Shown here in pieces: positions 9,024 to 17,042 of a stretch of 64,000 nucleotides of DNA. The position numbers were made by a program, and so were the translations under genes. Positions within the stretch are counted from its first letter, which is position 1; each line of letters starts with the position of its first letter. The notes beneath the pieces were generated by a model. That model had not been told where the DNA came from. It saw nothing but the letters and a program-made list of their open reading frames with translations, and did not search any database. Source of the stretch: DASRIA01 sp963816975 (GTDB lineage: Bacteria > Actinomycetota > Thermoleophilia > Solirubrobacterales > JBBDJG01); contig CAWFMD010000003.1 in NCBI GenBank assembly GCA_963816975.1, forward strand, positions 62,001 to 126,000. The letters are read 5' to 3'.

Positions 9024-9892
9024 CCCCACGACCGCGCGAGCCGCCGGATCAGCAGTGCTCCCGACAGCTGCAGCGCAAGCGACGCCATCAGCAGCCCCGC
9101 CCCCAACGACGACCCGATCATCCGCTCCGGCAGCCCCGGCGACGCGAGTGCTCCCAGAGCGATGCCGCACAGCGGCAGCGCGAGCACCAAGATCGCGGTG
9201 AAGCGCGCCTGAGCCGTGGCCACCTGCGCCTCCTCGATCACCTGCCAGTCCTGCTCCAGCGCGGTCGCAACGTCGCGCAGCACCGACGCCAGATCGCCTC
9301 CGGAGCGCCGCTGGACCTGCATCGCCGCGACGATCAACGCGACCGCACGCGACGCGGACCGGGCGCGCAACCGCTCCAGCGCCGCCTCCGTGCCGGCGCC
9401 CATCTCGAGCTCCCACGCGGTGCGGCCCAGTTCCTGGCCGATCGGGCCGCTCAGGCGGTGCGCGGCCACCGCCACCGACCTGCGCGGCGAGGCCCCCGCC
9501 GTGATCGCGTCCGCGATCGCCCGCGCCGCCCCTGCGGCGCCTTCGTCCAGGCGGCGTCCGTAGCGGCGGCGGCGCAGCGCCACGACCCGCGGAGCAAGCC
9601 ATGCGGCAACGACCGCGCACAGCAGCGCGCCGCGCACACCGAACAGGGCCCCTGCGACGAGCGCGGCGGCCAGCGCGACCGCCAGGCGCAGCCGCCGGAT
9701 GCGCGCGCGGGGCGGCGGAGCGCGCACCGAGCCGAGCTCGCGCAGCGCGCCGGCGGTGCGCGCGATCTCGTCAAGCAGCCGGGCAGCGAGATCGCGCAGT
9801 GGGAGGGGCAGGTTCCGGGGGCTCGGCAGCGCGAGGATCGTGCCGCACGCGAGCAGCGCCCCGGCCGCACCCGCGAGCAGTTTCGCGGTCAT
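9020..9892 (-). CDS. tadB: Tad-type inner-membrane platform protein TadB
   Basis: A 290-residue F-domain membrane protein that partners TadC. An N-terminal hydrophobic helix, two helices at about 70-105 and two C-terminal helices frame the cytoplasmic domain. That domain contains RRSGGDLASVLRDVATALE, a stretch shared by TadB proteins. The ATG overlaps the tadA stop codon (ATGA), and its stop overlaps the tadC start (GTGA), so the proteins are likely made in fixed ratios. It may take part in pilus assembly or in protein export; no pilin gene is nearby to decide. Confidence 0.88.
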   Translation of the reverse strand: MTAKLLAGAAGALLACGTILALPSPRNLPLPLRDLAARLLDEIARTAGALRELGSVRAPPPRARIRRLRLAVALAAALVAGALFGVRGALLCAVVAAWLAPRVVALRRRRYGRRLDEGAAGAARAIADAITAGASPRRSVAVAAHRLSGPIGQELGRTAWELEMGAGTEAALERLRARSASRAVALIVAAMQVQRRSGGDLASVLRDVATALEQDWQVIEEAQVATAQARFTAILVLALPLCGIALGALASPGLPERMIGSSLGAGLLMASLALQLSGALLIRRLARSWG

Positions 9893-11055
9893 CCGGGGCG
9901 CTGCTGTGGCCCCACCCGGCGCAGCTCACCGTCCGCGGCCGCGAACACCGGCCGCACCCCGACCTCGGACGCGAACCTCACGACTTCCACGATCTCGACC
10001 ACGACGCGCGCGCCGTCAAGGGCGCGTTCGAGATGAACCACGAGGTCGATCGCGCTGGCTGCCTGCTGGCGCACCGCCACGTGCGGGAGGGCGACGTCGG
10101 CCATCAGCGCCAGCGTCTCGATCCGGCGCAGCGCATCGGCGGCCGTGTTCGCGTGCACGGTGGTCATCGATCCGTCGTGTCCGGTGTTCAGCGCCTGCAG
10201 CATGTCCAGGGCCTCGGCGCCGCGCACCTCGCCGACGATGATGCGATCGGGTCGCATCCGCAGAGCGTTGCGCACGAGCTGTCGGATCGTGACCTCTCCC
10301 CCGCCCTCCAGGTTCGCGGGCCGGCTCTCGAGACGGAGGACGTGCGGCTGTTGGAGTCGCAGCTCCGCCGCATCTTCGATCGTGATCACGCGCTCGCCGC
10401 TGTCGATATAGGACGACAGCACATTGAGCAGCGTGGTCTTGCCCGAGCCGGTTCCCCCGCTCACGACGACGTTTCGGCGCGCCAGTACGCTCTCGCGCAG
10501 GAAGCCGACCGCATCCTCCGACAGCGTGCCGCTCGTGACCAGCTCGTCCGGCGAGAACGCACGCCGCCGGAACCGCCGGATCGTGAGGAGCGGGCCGTCC
10601 AGGCTCAGCGGCGCGATCACGCAGTTGACCCGCGACCCGTCCGGCAGGCGGGCGTCAGCGAGCGGCGCACCCTGGTCGACCCGCCGCCCGAGCGGGCTCA
10701 GGATCCGCTCGATCACGTGCAGGAGCGCTTCTTCGGACTCGAAGCGCGCATCCGTGGCCTGGATGCGGCCGGCGCGTTCCACAAGCACGGACCCGGGTCC
10801 GTTGACCATGATCTCGTCGACCTCGGGATCGGCCATCAACGGCTCCAGCGGGCCCAGGCCCATCGTGCTGGCAAGGAGGCGCTCCACCAGGGCTTCGCGT
10901 TCGCGCTCCTCCAGCGGGCGCGCCTGTTCTCGTAGTAGCTCGGCGATGCGTTCCTTCAGCGCCGCGGGGTCGGAGTGCAGTTGCGGCGCGCCCGTGCGGG
11001 CGTCGTCGATCAGCCGACGGCGCAGGCCCTGGGCGAGCTCCTCGATCGCGCTCAT
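9889..11055 (-). CDS. tadA: Tad/CpaF-family secretion ATPase TadA
   Basis: This 388-residue hexameric ATPase of the type II/IV secretion superfamily powers Tad pilus assembly. It shows Walker A GGTGSGKT at 200-207, the Asp box ITIEDAAELRL, Walker B RIIVGEVRG at 271-279 and the His box TGHDGSMTTVHAN at 291-303. The N-terminal domain contains the CpaF-like EIMVNGPGSV. The frame is open well upstream, but the ATG at 11055 overlaps the stop of the cpaB-like gene (ATGA) and matches the family length. No TadZ-type localisation protein is found upstream; a two-component system occupies that position instead. Confidence 0.93.
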   Translation of the reverse strand: MSAIEELAQGLRRRLIDDARTGAPQLHSDPAALKERIAELLREQARPLEEREREALVERLLASTMGLGPLEPLMADPEVDEIMVNGPGSVLVERAGRIQATDARFESEEALLHVIERILSPLGRRVDQGAPLADARLPDGSRVNCVIAPLSLDGPLLTIRRFRRRAFSPDELVTSGTLSEDAVGFLRESVLARRNVVVSGGTGSGKTTLLNVLSSYIDSGERVITIEDAAELRLQQPHVLRLESRPANLEGGGEVTIRQLVRNALRMRPDRIIVGEVRGAEALDMLQALNTGHDGSMTTVHANTAADALRRIETLALMADVALPHVAVRQQAASAIDLVVHLERALDGARVVVEIVEVVRFASEVGVRPVFAAADGELRRVGPQQRPG

Positions 11056-11753
11056 CGTCCAAGGGCCGACGCGGCTACGGAGGTCGGGCCGAGCCGTCGC
11101 AGGTCGCCCGGCGCCCGCGGCACGACACGCACCTCGCGCGCGAAGTTCTCGGCCGCGATCAGGGTCGCGGCCTGTCGCAACGTGGTACGCAGCGTGGCCG
11201 TCGCGTCCGCACCGTCCCCCGCGCCCGCGACCTGCGAGCTGCGGAAGTCGACGAGTGCGATCCGCTGCAACGCCAGGTACGTGCGCGGCGCTCCGCTGTC
11301 GCCGTCGGTGGTGACGAGCACGTCGACGAGCGCGCCAGGGCCCAGCGCATCGCCGATCGTCCGGGCGCCCGTGACCGCCACCTCCACCAGGCGGCCACCC
11401 CGCAGCGCATCCCGGCGGGTCGAGGAACGGGCCGCGCCAAGCTGCCCCGTGCCCACGTAGTCGCCCGCGGCGAGTGGGGCGAGTGTGCGAAACCCGACCG
11501 CCTGCTGCGGTGCGCTCAGCGACCGCGGGGGTGCGAATCGCAGGGGGACCCGGCGATGCTCCAGCGCCGCTCGCGCGAGCGCGGGTGTCACAAGGGTGCC
11601 GCGGGCAAGCGCGCGGCGCGCGATCACGACCGGCTGCAGCGGTCCCACCTGCGCGGCCACATCGTCCGTGTAGCGGTCCACCGATGACGCCGCGAGCCCT
11701 GCGCACACCGCGGCCATGCCGAGCAGCAGCGCTCCGCGACGGCGGCGCGTCAT
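11052..11753 (-). CDS. cpaB: CpaB/RcpC-like pilus assembly protein (SAF domain)
   Basis: About 233 residues with an N-terminal membrane anchor (residues 7-25) and a SAF domain (about 40-100). A C-terminal region resembling the RcpC/CpaB conserved part follows (LVDVLVTTDGDSG). In Tad systems CpaB is a periplasmic protein associated with the outer secretion channel; in actinobacteria its role is unclear. The ATG overlaps the kinase stop (ATGA) and the stop overlaps tadA. It is a small member of the family, and assignment relies partly on the neighbouring tad genes. Confidence 0.78.
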   Translation of the reverse strand: MTRRRRGALLLGMAAVCAGLAASSVDRYTDDVAAQVGPLQPVVIARRALARGTLVTPALARAALEHRRVPLRFAPPRSLSAPQQAVGFRTLAPLAAGDYVGTGQLGAARSSTRRDALRGGRLVEVAVTGARTIGDALGPGALVDVLVTTDGDSGAPRTYLALQRIALVDFRSSQVAGAGDGADATATLRTTLRQAATLIAAENFAREVRVVPRAPGDLRRLGPTSVAASALGR

Positions 11754-12538
11754 GCCGATCGCGTGACACCGGACGGTCCCGGCGCGGGGTGCGCGGCGCC
11801 GAGCGCACTTGCCGTCGGAGCCTCGGGAGCCAGCGGCAGGCAGATCTCCACGCCCATGCCACGGCTCTCGCGCACGAGCCGCATGCGACCTCCGTGGTCC
11901 TCGATCGCGCGGCGCACGATCGCCAGGCCGTGGCCCCTGCGCGACCGCCAGGATGCCGGTCGCACGTCCTTCAGCGAGTGTCCCAGCCCGTGGCCGAGGT
12001 CGAGCACCGAGACCAGCACGGAGCCCCCGCTAACGCGGCCCACGACGGTCACCCGCCCGGCGCCGTGCTCGATGGCGTTCTCGATCAGGTTGTCGAGTGC
12101 CTGCCCGAGGCGGCCCACCTCGCCGAGCACAGTGGGCCGACCGGCCCTCCAGTCGAGCACCACCCGCCAGCGCCCGTGCGCGGCGGCCCAGGAGCGAACG
12201 CTGCGGCGCACCAGCGCCTCGACGTCCACGGTGCACCGCGCGTCCACGGCGCGCTCCGGGCCGGAGCCCCGCGCCGCCTCCAGGTCCTCGGCGGCCAGCT
12301 GCGCGCGAGCCTGCTGCGCGCGCAGGGCATCGATCGTGTCGCGCCACGTATTCGGCCGCGGCGGCTCCTCGAACCGCGAAAGGGCGAGGCTCATCGCGGC
12401 CAGCGCGCCGCGCAACTCGTGGGATGCGCTAGTCACCCACGCCATCCCCGAATCCAGCCGCCGCCGCTCCCGGGCCTCTCGCGCGAGCATCGCCATGGCG
12501 ACGGCGGCGAGCACCCACGCGACCAACTCGGTGCTCAC
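11750..12538 (-). CDS. Two-component sensor histidine kinase
   Basis: About 262 residues. A single N-terminal hydrophobic helix (residues 4-19) leads directly into a HisKA-like motif, ASHELRGALAAMS, with the phospho-acceptor His40. The ATPase domain follows, with N box DNLIENAIEHG, G1 DLGHGLG and G2 RRGHGLAIVRRAIEDHGG. No extracellular sensing domain or HAMP is present, so the signal may come from the membrane or from a partner. The GTG at 12538 is chosen because it overlaps the response-regulator stop (GTGA). Its stop overlaps cpaB, which places the kinase in the same transcription unit as the Tad genes and suggests that it controls or senses them. Confidence 0.88.
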   Translation of the reverse strand: MSTELVAWVLAAVAMAMLAREARERRRLDSGMAWVTSASHELRGALAAMSLALSRFEEPPRPNTWRDTIDALRAQQARAQLAAEDLEAARGSGPERAVDARCTVDVEALVRRSVRSWAAAHGRWRVVLDWRAGRPTVLGEVGRLGQALDNLIENAIEHGAGRVTVVGRVSGGSVLVSVLDLGHGLGHSLKDVRPASWRSRRGHGLAIVRRAIEDHGGRMRLVRESRGMGVEICLPLAPEAPTASALGAAHPAPGPSGVTRSA

Positions 12539-13245
12539 GAGTCCGGGTCCGTCAGCCGGTAGCCCACACCCCACACGTTCACGATCCACCGACGCCCGCC
12601 GGCCGGGGTCAGCTTGCGCCGCACCCGGCTCGCATGGGAATCGAGCGTCCGCGTGGAGCCCATCAGCTGAAAGCCCCACACGTCGCGCAGCAACTCCTCT
12701 TTCGTGAAGACCCGCAGGGGATCAGCGGCGAGCGCATGCAGCAGCGCGAACTCCTTTGCGGACAGCTCGACCTTGTGCCCTTCCACGCGGACGTCGCGAG
12801 AGGCCGGGTCGATGCGGAGGCTCCCCACCCTGATCACCCCCCGCTCCCGGCGACCCCGGGCACGGCGCAGCACCGCCCCGATCCGCGCCGCCAACTCCGG
12901 GTAATGGAACGGCTTCGGCACGTAATCGTCGGCGCCGCGCGCAAAACCGCGCACGCGGTCGGTCTCCGACGTGCGCCCGGACAGCATGATCACCGGCAGG
13001 TCGGGATCGATGCGCTGGGCGATCCCGTCCGCGTTGCGCAGCCGCCGGCACAGCTCGAATCCCGACGCATCCGGCAGCATCACGTCCAACAACATGAGGT
13101 CGCATTCCTTGACCTCGAGCAGGTTGAAGGCCTGTTGCCCGCTGGCCGCGGTCACCACGCCGTAGCTGTCGGCCTGGAGGTTGTCCGCGAGGAACTCGCG
13201 GGTCGCGTCGTCGTCCTCGACGATCATGATCGTGCTGCCCGTCAT
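12535..13245 (-). CDS. OmpR/PhoB-family response regulator
   Basis: A 236-residue regulator with an N-terminal receiver domain (acidic pocket EDDD near residue 10, phospho-acceptor Asp54 in LLDVMLP, Lys111 in VPKPF). The C-terminal winged helix contains LSAKEFALLHAL and ends in VWGVGYRL. The ATG at 13245 has a strong GGAGG 7 nt upstream. It is the first gene of the run that includes the kinase and Tad genes, and is probably their transcriptional regulator. A truncated copy of its first 46 codons is found at 15701-15840 in the same orientation. Confidence 0.93.
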   Translation of the reverse strand: MTGSTIMIVEDDDATREFLADNLQADSYGVVTAASGQQAFNLLEVKECDLMLLDVMLPDASGFELCRRLRNADGIAQRIDPDLPVIMLSGRTSETDRVRGFARGADDYVPKPFHYPELAARIGAVLRRARGRRERGVIRVGSLRIDPASRDVRVEGHKVELSAKEFALLHALAADPLRVFTKEELLRDVWGFQLMGSTRTLDSHASRVRRKLTPAGGRRWIVNVWGVGYRLTDPDS

Positions 13246-13315
13246 CCGTCACCTCCGTGCGCTCGCTCGTGGCGTCGCGGAGATAAGGAAACGGGGAGGC
13301 GAAACTCGCCCCCCC
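13119..13315. repeat. Direct repeat, copy A (response-regulator 5' end)
   Basis: This stretch covers codons 1 to about 43 of the response regulator and its leader. It is the intact partner of the diverged copy at 15701-15840. The shared left edge begins AGCAGGTTGAAGGCCTGTTG. The right edge is the leader block GGAGGCGAAACTCGCCCCCC (13295 onward). Between start codon and leader block, copy A carries about 50 bp that copy B lacks. Confidence 0.75.
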
Positions 13316-13340
13316 GTCTCACACCTCGTGAGCACTCCCG

Positions 13341-13889
13341 CTACGTCGTTGCGGTGGGAGCGCTTCGTCGGGTGGTCGGGGCTGGCTTCGCGGGTCGGGT
13401 CAACGACCCGCCGAGCAGCGCAAGCGCCGCTGTACCAACCGTTGTGATCACGAGTGTCCAGACGACGCGATCGTCTCCGGCCAGCTCCGCGCTGAGCGGG
13501 GACTCCGGCATGACCAGGCCCCAGGCCGCGAATGCAACGACAGCAGCCGCGATCTCGGCGAGTGGGAGCTTGCGCTTCCGCTCGTCTGCTCGCCCACGGC
13601 GATAGGCGATTACCAGCCAGCCGGCGATGAATACGATCATCCCGCCGTAGATCGCCCACCGCATGAACAGTCGCTGGTCCTCTCCGGCCTCGATCGTGGC
13701 CACGATGCCCGCGACGAGGAACGTATAGAGCGCCAGCGGCTCGGTGGGGATCGCCGCCACGAGCGCATTGAGGTAGCCCTGCCGTTCGGTCTGCTGTGCT
13801 TCCCCAGGCGTGTGCGGCTCACGCCGGGTCCGCCTCGGTGGCCCCGTATCTCTTTGGGCCGCCATCGTGCTCAGCGTCGACAAACTCAT
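13341..13889 (-). CDS. Hypothetical four-helix membrane protein
   Basis: About 182 residues with no recognised family. After a hydrophilic, Arg/Gln-rich N-terminus of about 45 residues come four predicted membrane segments (around ALYTFLVAGIVATIEAG, IYGGMIVFIAGWLVIAY, IAAAVVAFAAWGLVM and VWTLVITTVGTAALALL). A short basic tail ends the protein. The ATG at 13889 has GGGAG 5 nt upstream; the frame is open further upstream, but that extension looks non-coding. It lies upstream of the response regulator on the same strand, about 95 nt away, inside the segment bracketed by the response-regulator repeat. Function unknown. Confidence 0.7.
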   Translation of the reverse strand: MSLSTLSTMAAQRDTGPPRRTRREPHTPGEAQQTERQGYLNALVAAIPTEPLALYTFLVAGIVATIEAGEDQRLFMRWAIYGGMIVFIAGWLVIAYRRGRADERKRKLPLAEIAAAVVAFAAWGLVMPESPLSAELAGDDRVVWTLVITTVGTAALALLGGSLTRPAKPAPTTRRSAPTATT

Positions 13890-14141
13890 GGATTCTCCCT
13901 TCGTCTCGCACAGGAGACCGCGGTTTGGGTCCCCTCCCCGGAGCCTCCGACATGACGCCAACGTCGTCTGCCGCGCGACCTTCAACTGCGGCGCCGACTT
14001 TTCGGCAAACCGGGGACGAACCGCTCGACGCCGGTCGCCGTCAGGCTGGTCGTCAGGGTCGCGTCCGTGAGCCCGCAGGTGTGGTCATCGTTCCGTCTTC
14101 AGTCGCGGTGTGCATAGCCACTTGCGCGGGAGCCATGCCAG

Positions 14142-14951
14142 GTGAGAGACTCCGCGCCGATGCAGGGAAGCATCCGGCCGACCACTTCGTGCCTGACGCT
14201 CGCGCTCGTCGCGCTCGTGAGCGTCGCCTTGACGGCGCGCGCCGAGGCGCAGACGTCGATCGTCGCGAACGGCGATTTCGAATCGCCCGTGGTAAGCGGA
14301 GCCTTCGGCCACTTCACCTGGCCCGGCTTCGAATCGTGGGGCGTGGAGCCAAGCGCGCCCGACGGCGACTGGGCGTCCATCGACATCGTGCGCGACCTCT
14401 GGCCGGCCGCGAGCGGCGCGCAATCAGTCGACCTGAACGGATCCTACGGCAGCGGAGCCTCGCTCAGACAGACCCTTACGACGCAGATCGGCGCCACCTA
14501 TACGCTCAGCTTCGCGTTCGCCGGCAACCCGGACCCGTCGGAGGCGTGCGCGACGTCCCCCGTCGTGAAGTCCATGGAGGTGCTTTGGGGCGAAGCGCGA
14601 GTTGGCCTCTACACGTTCGACACCACCGGCCGCTCACTGGCCGACCCCGGATGGCGGGCGATCTCCGTGCCGGTCACGGCCACAGCCGCCACGACCATGC
14701 TGCGGTTCGACAGTCTTGTCTACGGCGCCTGCGGACCGGCGCTCGATGCGGTCGCGGTGACACCTGCTGCATTCCGGCCGGGCAAGGGCTGCGGCGACCA
14801 CAACCACGTTCACGCTCGCGCTGCTGACTGCAAACGCCAGAAGGGCTCGAGCAGCACGACCGTCACGCCGTCCATCAAGCCGAGTCCGGGCCCTTCCTCC
14901 TCCGGAAGCCCTTCCAGGAGAGCCGGAGCAGGCGTAGCGAGCGTTGCTTGA
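14142..14951 (+). CDS. Exported DUF642 / choice-of-anchor-C-like protein
   Basis: About 269 residues. An N-terminal signal peptide (hydrophobic stretch LTLALVALVSVALTARAEA) precedes a jelly-roll domain that begins IVANGDFESPVVSG. It continues with SWGVEPSAPDGDWASID and QSVDLNGSYGSGASLRQTL, the pattern of DUF642 or choice-of-anchor-C domains known from plant cell walls and bacterial surface proteins. The C-terminus is Ser/Pro/Gly-rich and basic, without a recognised sorting signal. The GTG at 14142 has GGGAG about 10 nt upstream; ATG 14160 is an alternative. Ligand unknown, possibly a polysaccharide. It lies in the island flanked by the response-regulator repeats. Confidence 0.72.
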   Translation: MRDSAPMQGSIRPTTSCLTLALVALVSVALTARAEAQTSIVANGDFESPVVSGAFGHFTWPGFESWGVEPSAPDGDWASIDIVRDLWPAASGAQSVDLNGSYGSGASLRQTLTTQIGATYTLSFAFAGNPDPSEACATSPVVKSMEVLWGEARVGLYTFDTTGRSLADPGWRAISVPVTATAATTMLRFDSLVYGACGPALDAVAVTPAAFRPGKGCGDHNHVHARAADCKRQKGSSSTTVTPSIKPSPGPSSSGSPSRRAGAGVASVA

Positions 14952-15003
14952 CTGGCCTCTGACCGATCAGTTAGAAGTAGTCATCGTTGCCCTGCGGGTC
15001 ATT

Positions 15004-15627
15004 GTGCAGAACCGTCGCCCGGCCTCAAGCGGAGGACACTTGCTCGGCATCGCGCTCGTGTGCGTTGCCGCTCTTCTGCTAGTCCGCGCACAAAGCGCGG
15101 CTAGCGTCGCGGCGCCGTCGTCGACAAACGCGAGGATCTTTCACGCCTTCGACTCATCTGGTCACAGCCTACTTCGGACGAAGACGCGTCTGGGCAAGTG
15201 CGCGCACGGCTCCGTCGCGATAAATCGTCGCGATGCCTGGCGTTGTTCCGCGCGCCAGATCAAGGACCCGTGTTTTAGCTCGGCCCGGCACCCTGGTTTC
15301 GTCCTATGTCCAGACGCGCCCTGGAAGCACACCGGGCTGCGTTTGAACCTGGCCTCTCCGTTGCCGAGCAAGGACGGTAACCGGAGACGTCCCTCCCGCC
15401 GCACGGATCCATGGGGGATCCAGCTGTTCGACGGTCGCAAGTGCTTGATACAGACGGGTGCTACGAAGGTGATCGACAACCAACGGGCCAACTACGCGTG
15501 CGGCAAGAGCGCGGATTGGCTTTGGGGAGATCCGGATCGAGGCGTGGAGCCGTGGACGATCTTCAGCGCACCGTACGAAGGAACCGCGCTGATAGACCGT
15601 GCTCCGATCCGGCGGGCATGGATGTAG
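15004..15627 (+). CDS. Exported Cys-containing protein of unknown function
   Basis: About 207 residues if started at GTG 15004; a TTG at 14944 is also in frame. An N-terminal hydrophobic signal (LLGIALVCVAALLLVRAQSAA) is followed by a mature part with six cysteines in segments such as LGKCAHGSVAINRRDAWRC and DPCFSSARHPGFVLC. A C-terminal part rich in Trp and Asp follows (GKSADWLWGDPDRGVEPWTI). The even number of cysteines suggests disulfides. Base composition is visibly less GC-rich than neighbouring genes, hinting at transfer. No family is recognised. It starts about 50 nt after the DUF642-like gene and may be co-transcribed with it. Confidence 0.6.
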   Translation: MQNRRPASSGGHLLGIALVCVAALLLVRAQSAASVAAPSSTNARIFHAFDSSGHSLLRTKTRLGKCAHGSVAINRRDAWRCSARQIKDPCFSSARHPGFVLCPDAPWKHTGLRLNLASPLPSKDGNRRRPSRRTDPWGIQLFDGRKCLIQTGATKVIDNQRANYACGKSADWLWGDPDRGVEPWTIFSAPYEGTALIDRAPIRRAWM

Positions 15628-15700
15628 CTCATCGCTCCCGAGGTCCTTTGCGCGCCAACCGGCAGCGCGCCAGCGGTTGATGCAGCCGACTGCCCCGGCA

Positions 15701-15840
15701 AGCAGGTTGAAGGCCTGTTGGCCGCTGGCCGCGGTCACCACGGCGTAGCTGTCCGCCTCGAGGTTGTCCGCGAGGAACTCGCGAATCGCGTCATCGTCCT
15801 CGACGATCATGATCGCGCTGGAGGCGAAACTCGCCCCCCC
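15701..15840 (-). pseudogene. Truncated response-regulator remnant (direct repeat copy B)
   Basis: On the minus strand this encodes IMIVEDDDAIREFLADNL and continues through QQAFNLL, nearly identical to residues 6-43 of the regulator at 12535-13245. Similarity then stops abruptly and the frame runs into unrelated sequence. The original start codon is missing: sequence upstream of Met jumps directly to the leader block GGAGGCGAAACTCGCCCCCC, also present upstream of the intact gene, so about 50 bp were deleted. Roughly ten substitutions separate the copies, so the duplication is not recent. Confidence 0.75.
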
Positions 15841-15859
15841 AGCCGATCCGGTCCGGCGG

Positions 15860-16312
15860 CTACGGCCCGGCCGGGGCCTCGTCCACCAGCGGCAGGAACT
15901 TCTCCACGCCGGTCGCCTCGAGCACCGCCTGCACGATCGCGGCCGGCGAGCGCACGATCAGCAGCTCGAACTGGTTCTGGCGCGCGAGCCCCTCGGCCTT
16001 CAGCAGCATCGAAAGACCGGTCGAGTCGATGAACGACACGTCACGCAGATCGATCACGAGGGTCTGTGGCTCCGCGTCGCGCGCCTCGCGCAGGCAGGCG
16101 ATGAACCGGTCGCCGCAGGCGATGTCGATCTGCCCCGTCGCCGTCAGCCACGCGGTATCTCCCGAGACCGACAGCTGCACCTGCCCGACCGCACTCTTGG
16201 CCTCCCGCGCGAACTCACCGGCCTTGCGGGAGCGACCCGTGACGGTGATGGAGCCCGGCCGGCCCGGCGCGAACCGGGCGCGGCGCTCGGGTTCGAAGCG
16301 GTTCGAGGTCAT
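15860..16312 (-). CDS. STAS-domain anti-sigma factor antagonist
   Basis: A 150-residue protein. After about 45 hydrophilic residues comes a STAS domain with the phosphorylation motif FIDSTGLSMLLKA, in which Ser97 is the predicted target of an anti-sigma kinase. SpoIIAA/RsbV-like proteins release sigma factors by binding the anti-sigma factor when unphosphorylated. No anti-sigma kinase or sigma gene is adjacent, so its partner is elsewhere. The ATG has GGAGG 7 nt upstream. The basic N-terminal extension is longer than in minimal STAS proteins. Confidence 0.88.
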   Translation of the reverse strand: MTSNRFEPERRARFAPGRPGSITVTGRSRKAGEFAREAKSAVGQVQLSVSGDTAWLTATGQIDIACGDRFIACLREARDAEPQTLVIDLRDVSFIDSTGLSMLLKAEGLARQNQFELLIVRSPAAIVQAVLEATGVEKFLPLVDEAPAGP

Positions 16313-16447
16313 CTCAGAACCTCCGGCGTGGAACCGCCGGCCTCACGCGACGCGGGCACTGTCTCCGACGCTGCCAATCGCCCCCTCCGCTCCCAGGTGG
16401 CCTCGATCCTATCCCGTGCCCCCGGGATCCGGCGGGCGCGGTGCCCT

Positions 16448-16693
16448 TCACCCCCGCGCGATGCGCTCCAACGCGTTCTCCCGGTCGAGCCGGCGCAGCT
16501 CGGAGAACCCGTCCACGACGTGCTCCCCGATCACGATCTGCGGATAGGTGAGACCCCCGCCGAGCGGCGCCAGCTGCGCGCGGTCCCGGCGCCGCATCCG
16601 GCGCTCCTCATACGAAATGCCACGGCGCTCGAGCAGGCGCCGCGCCCGGAAGCAGTACGGGCACAAGGCGGTCGAGTACATCACGGCGTCCAC
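16448..16693 (-). CDS. Glutaredoxin
   Basis: An 81-residue dithiol glutaredoxin with the active site CPYC at residues 11-14, the cis-Pro in LTYPQIVIGEHVVDGF and a glutathione-binding-like GF turn. Glutaredoxins reduce disulfides or transfer electrons in the cytoplasm; actinobacterial members can use mycothiol, so the electron donor is uncertain. The start is GTG 16693 or ATG 16681. A strong hairpin lies 28 nt upstream of the start on the same strand (see the separate entry), preceded by other foldable sequence, so expression may be controlled by premature termination. Confidence 0.9.
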   Translation of the reverse strand: MDAVMYSTALCPYCFRARRLLERRGISYEERRMRRRDRAQLAPLGGGLTYPQIVIGEHVVDGFSELRRLDRENALERIARG

Positions 16694-16720
16694 GACAACT
16701 GGCGAGCCTACTCCGAAGCA

Positions 16721-16752
16721 AGAACGCCCTCGCTGGGGGGCGAGGGCGTTCT
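16721..16752 (-). terminator. Strong hairpin upstream of glutaredoxin
   Basis: A perfect 13-bp stem (16721-16733 with 16740-16752) encloses a 6-nt G-rich loop. On the minus strand it is followed by TTGCTTCGG, a partly U-rich tail. It sits between a gene-free stretch and the glutaredoxin start, so it is either the end of an upstream minus-strand transcript or an attenuator for the glutaredoxin gene. Confidence 0.6.
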
Positions 16753-17042
16753 AGGGTGCAGGGGGTGGGATTGCGGAACGGGGTGGTTCCGGTCCCGAAG
16801 GGAGATCATCTGGCGCCGGCTGAACCGGCGCGAGTGATGCGACGCTCGGATGGGGAACCCGGCGTCCACTCCCCTACTACTTTCGCGCGGGTACCCCACC
16901 TGTCCAAACCGGAAACACTTATTCACCGCCGGCGGTGCAGAATCGCCACCGATTGCGGATCCGAGCCCCGAATCGCCGATCCGAAAAGGTCGGTCCGGGG
17001 CACTGCCGATTCAGCCCTACGAAGCGTAGAATCGGCAGTCTC
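16753..17042 (-). other. Gene-free structured stretch between tRNA-Val and glutaredoxin
   Basis: No credible coding frame is visible. On either strand it can form a 7-bp stem GCGCCGG/CCGGCGC (16813-16819 with 16825-16831) and a GACGC/GCGTC pairing (16841-16845 with 16862-16866). Read on the minus strand these precede the strong hairpin at 16721-16752. A regulatory leader or small RNA is possible; I recognise no known riboswitch or RNA class. Confidence 0.4.

Noticed and set aside
13119..15840. Insertion sequence or composite transposon flanked by repeats
   Set aside because: No transposase, terminal inverted repeats or target-site duplication is visible; the flanking repeat is part of a coding gene.
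16753..17042. Possible tmRNA, SRP RNA or RNase P RNA
   Set aside because: No T-loop TTCGA with acceptor ends, no SRP GGAA-tetraloop domain and no RNase P consensus could be found; only generic hairpins are seen.
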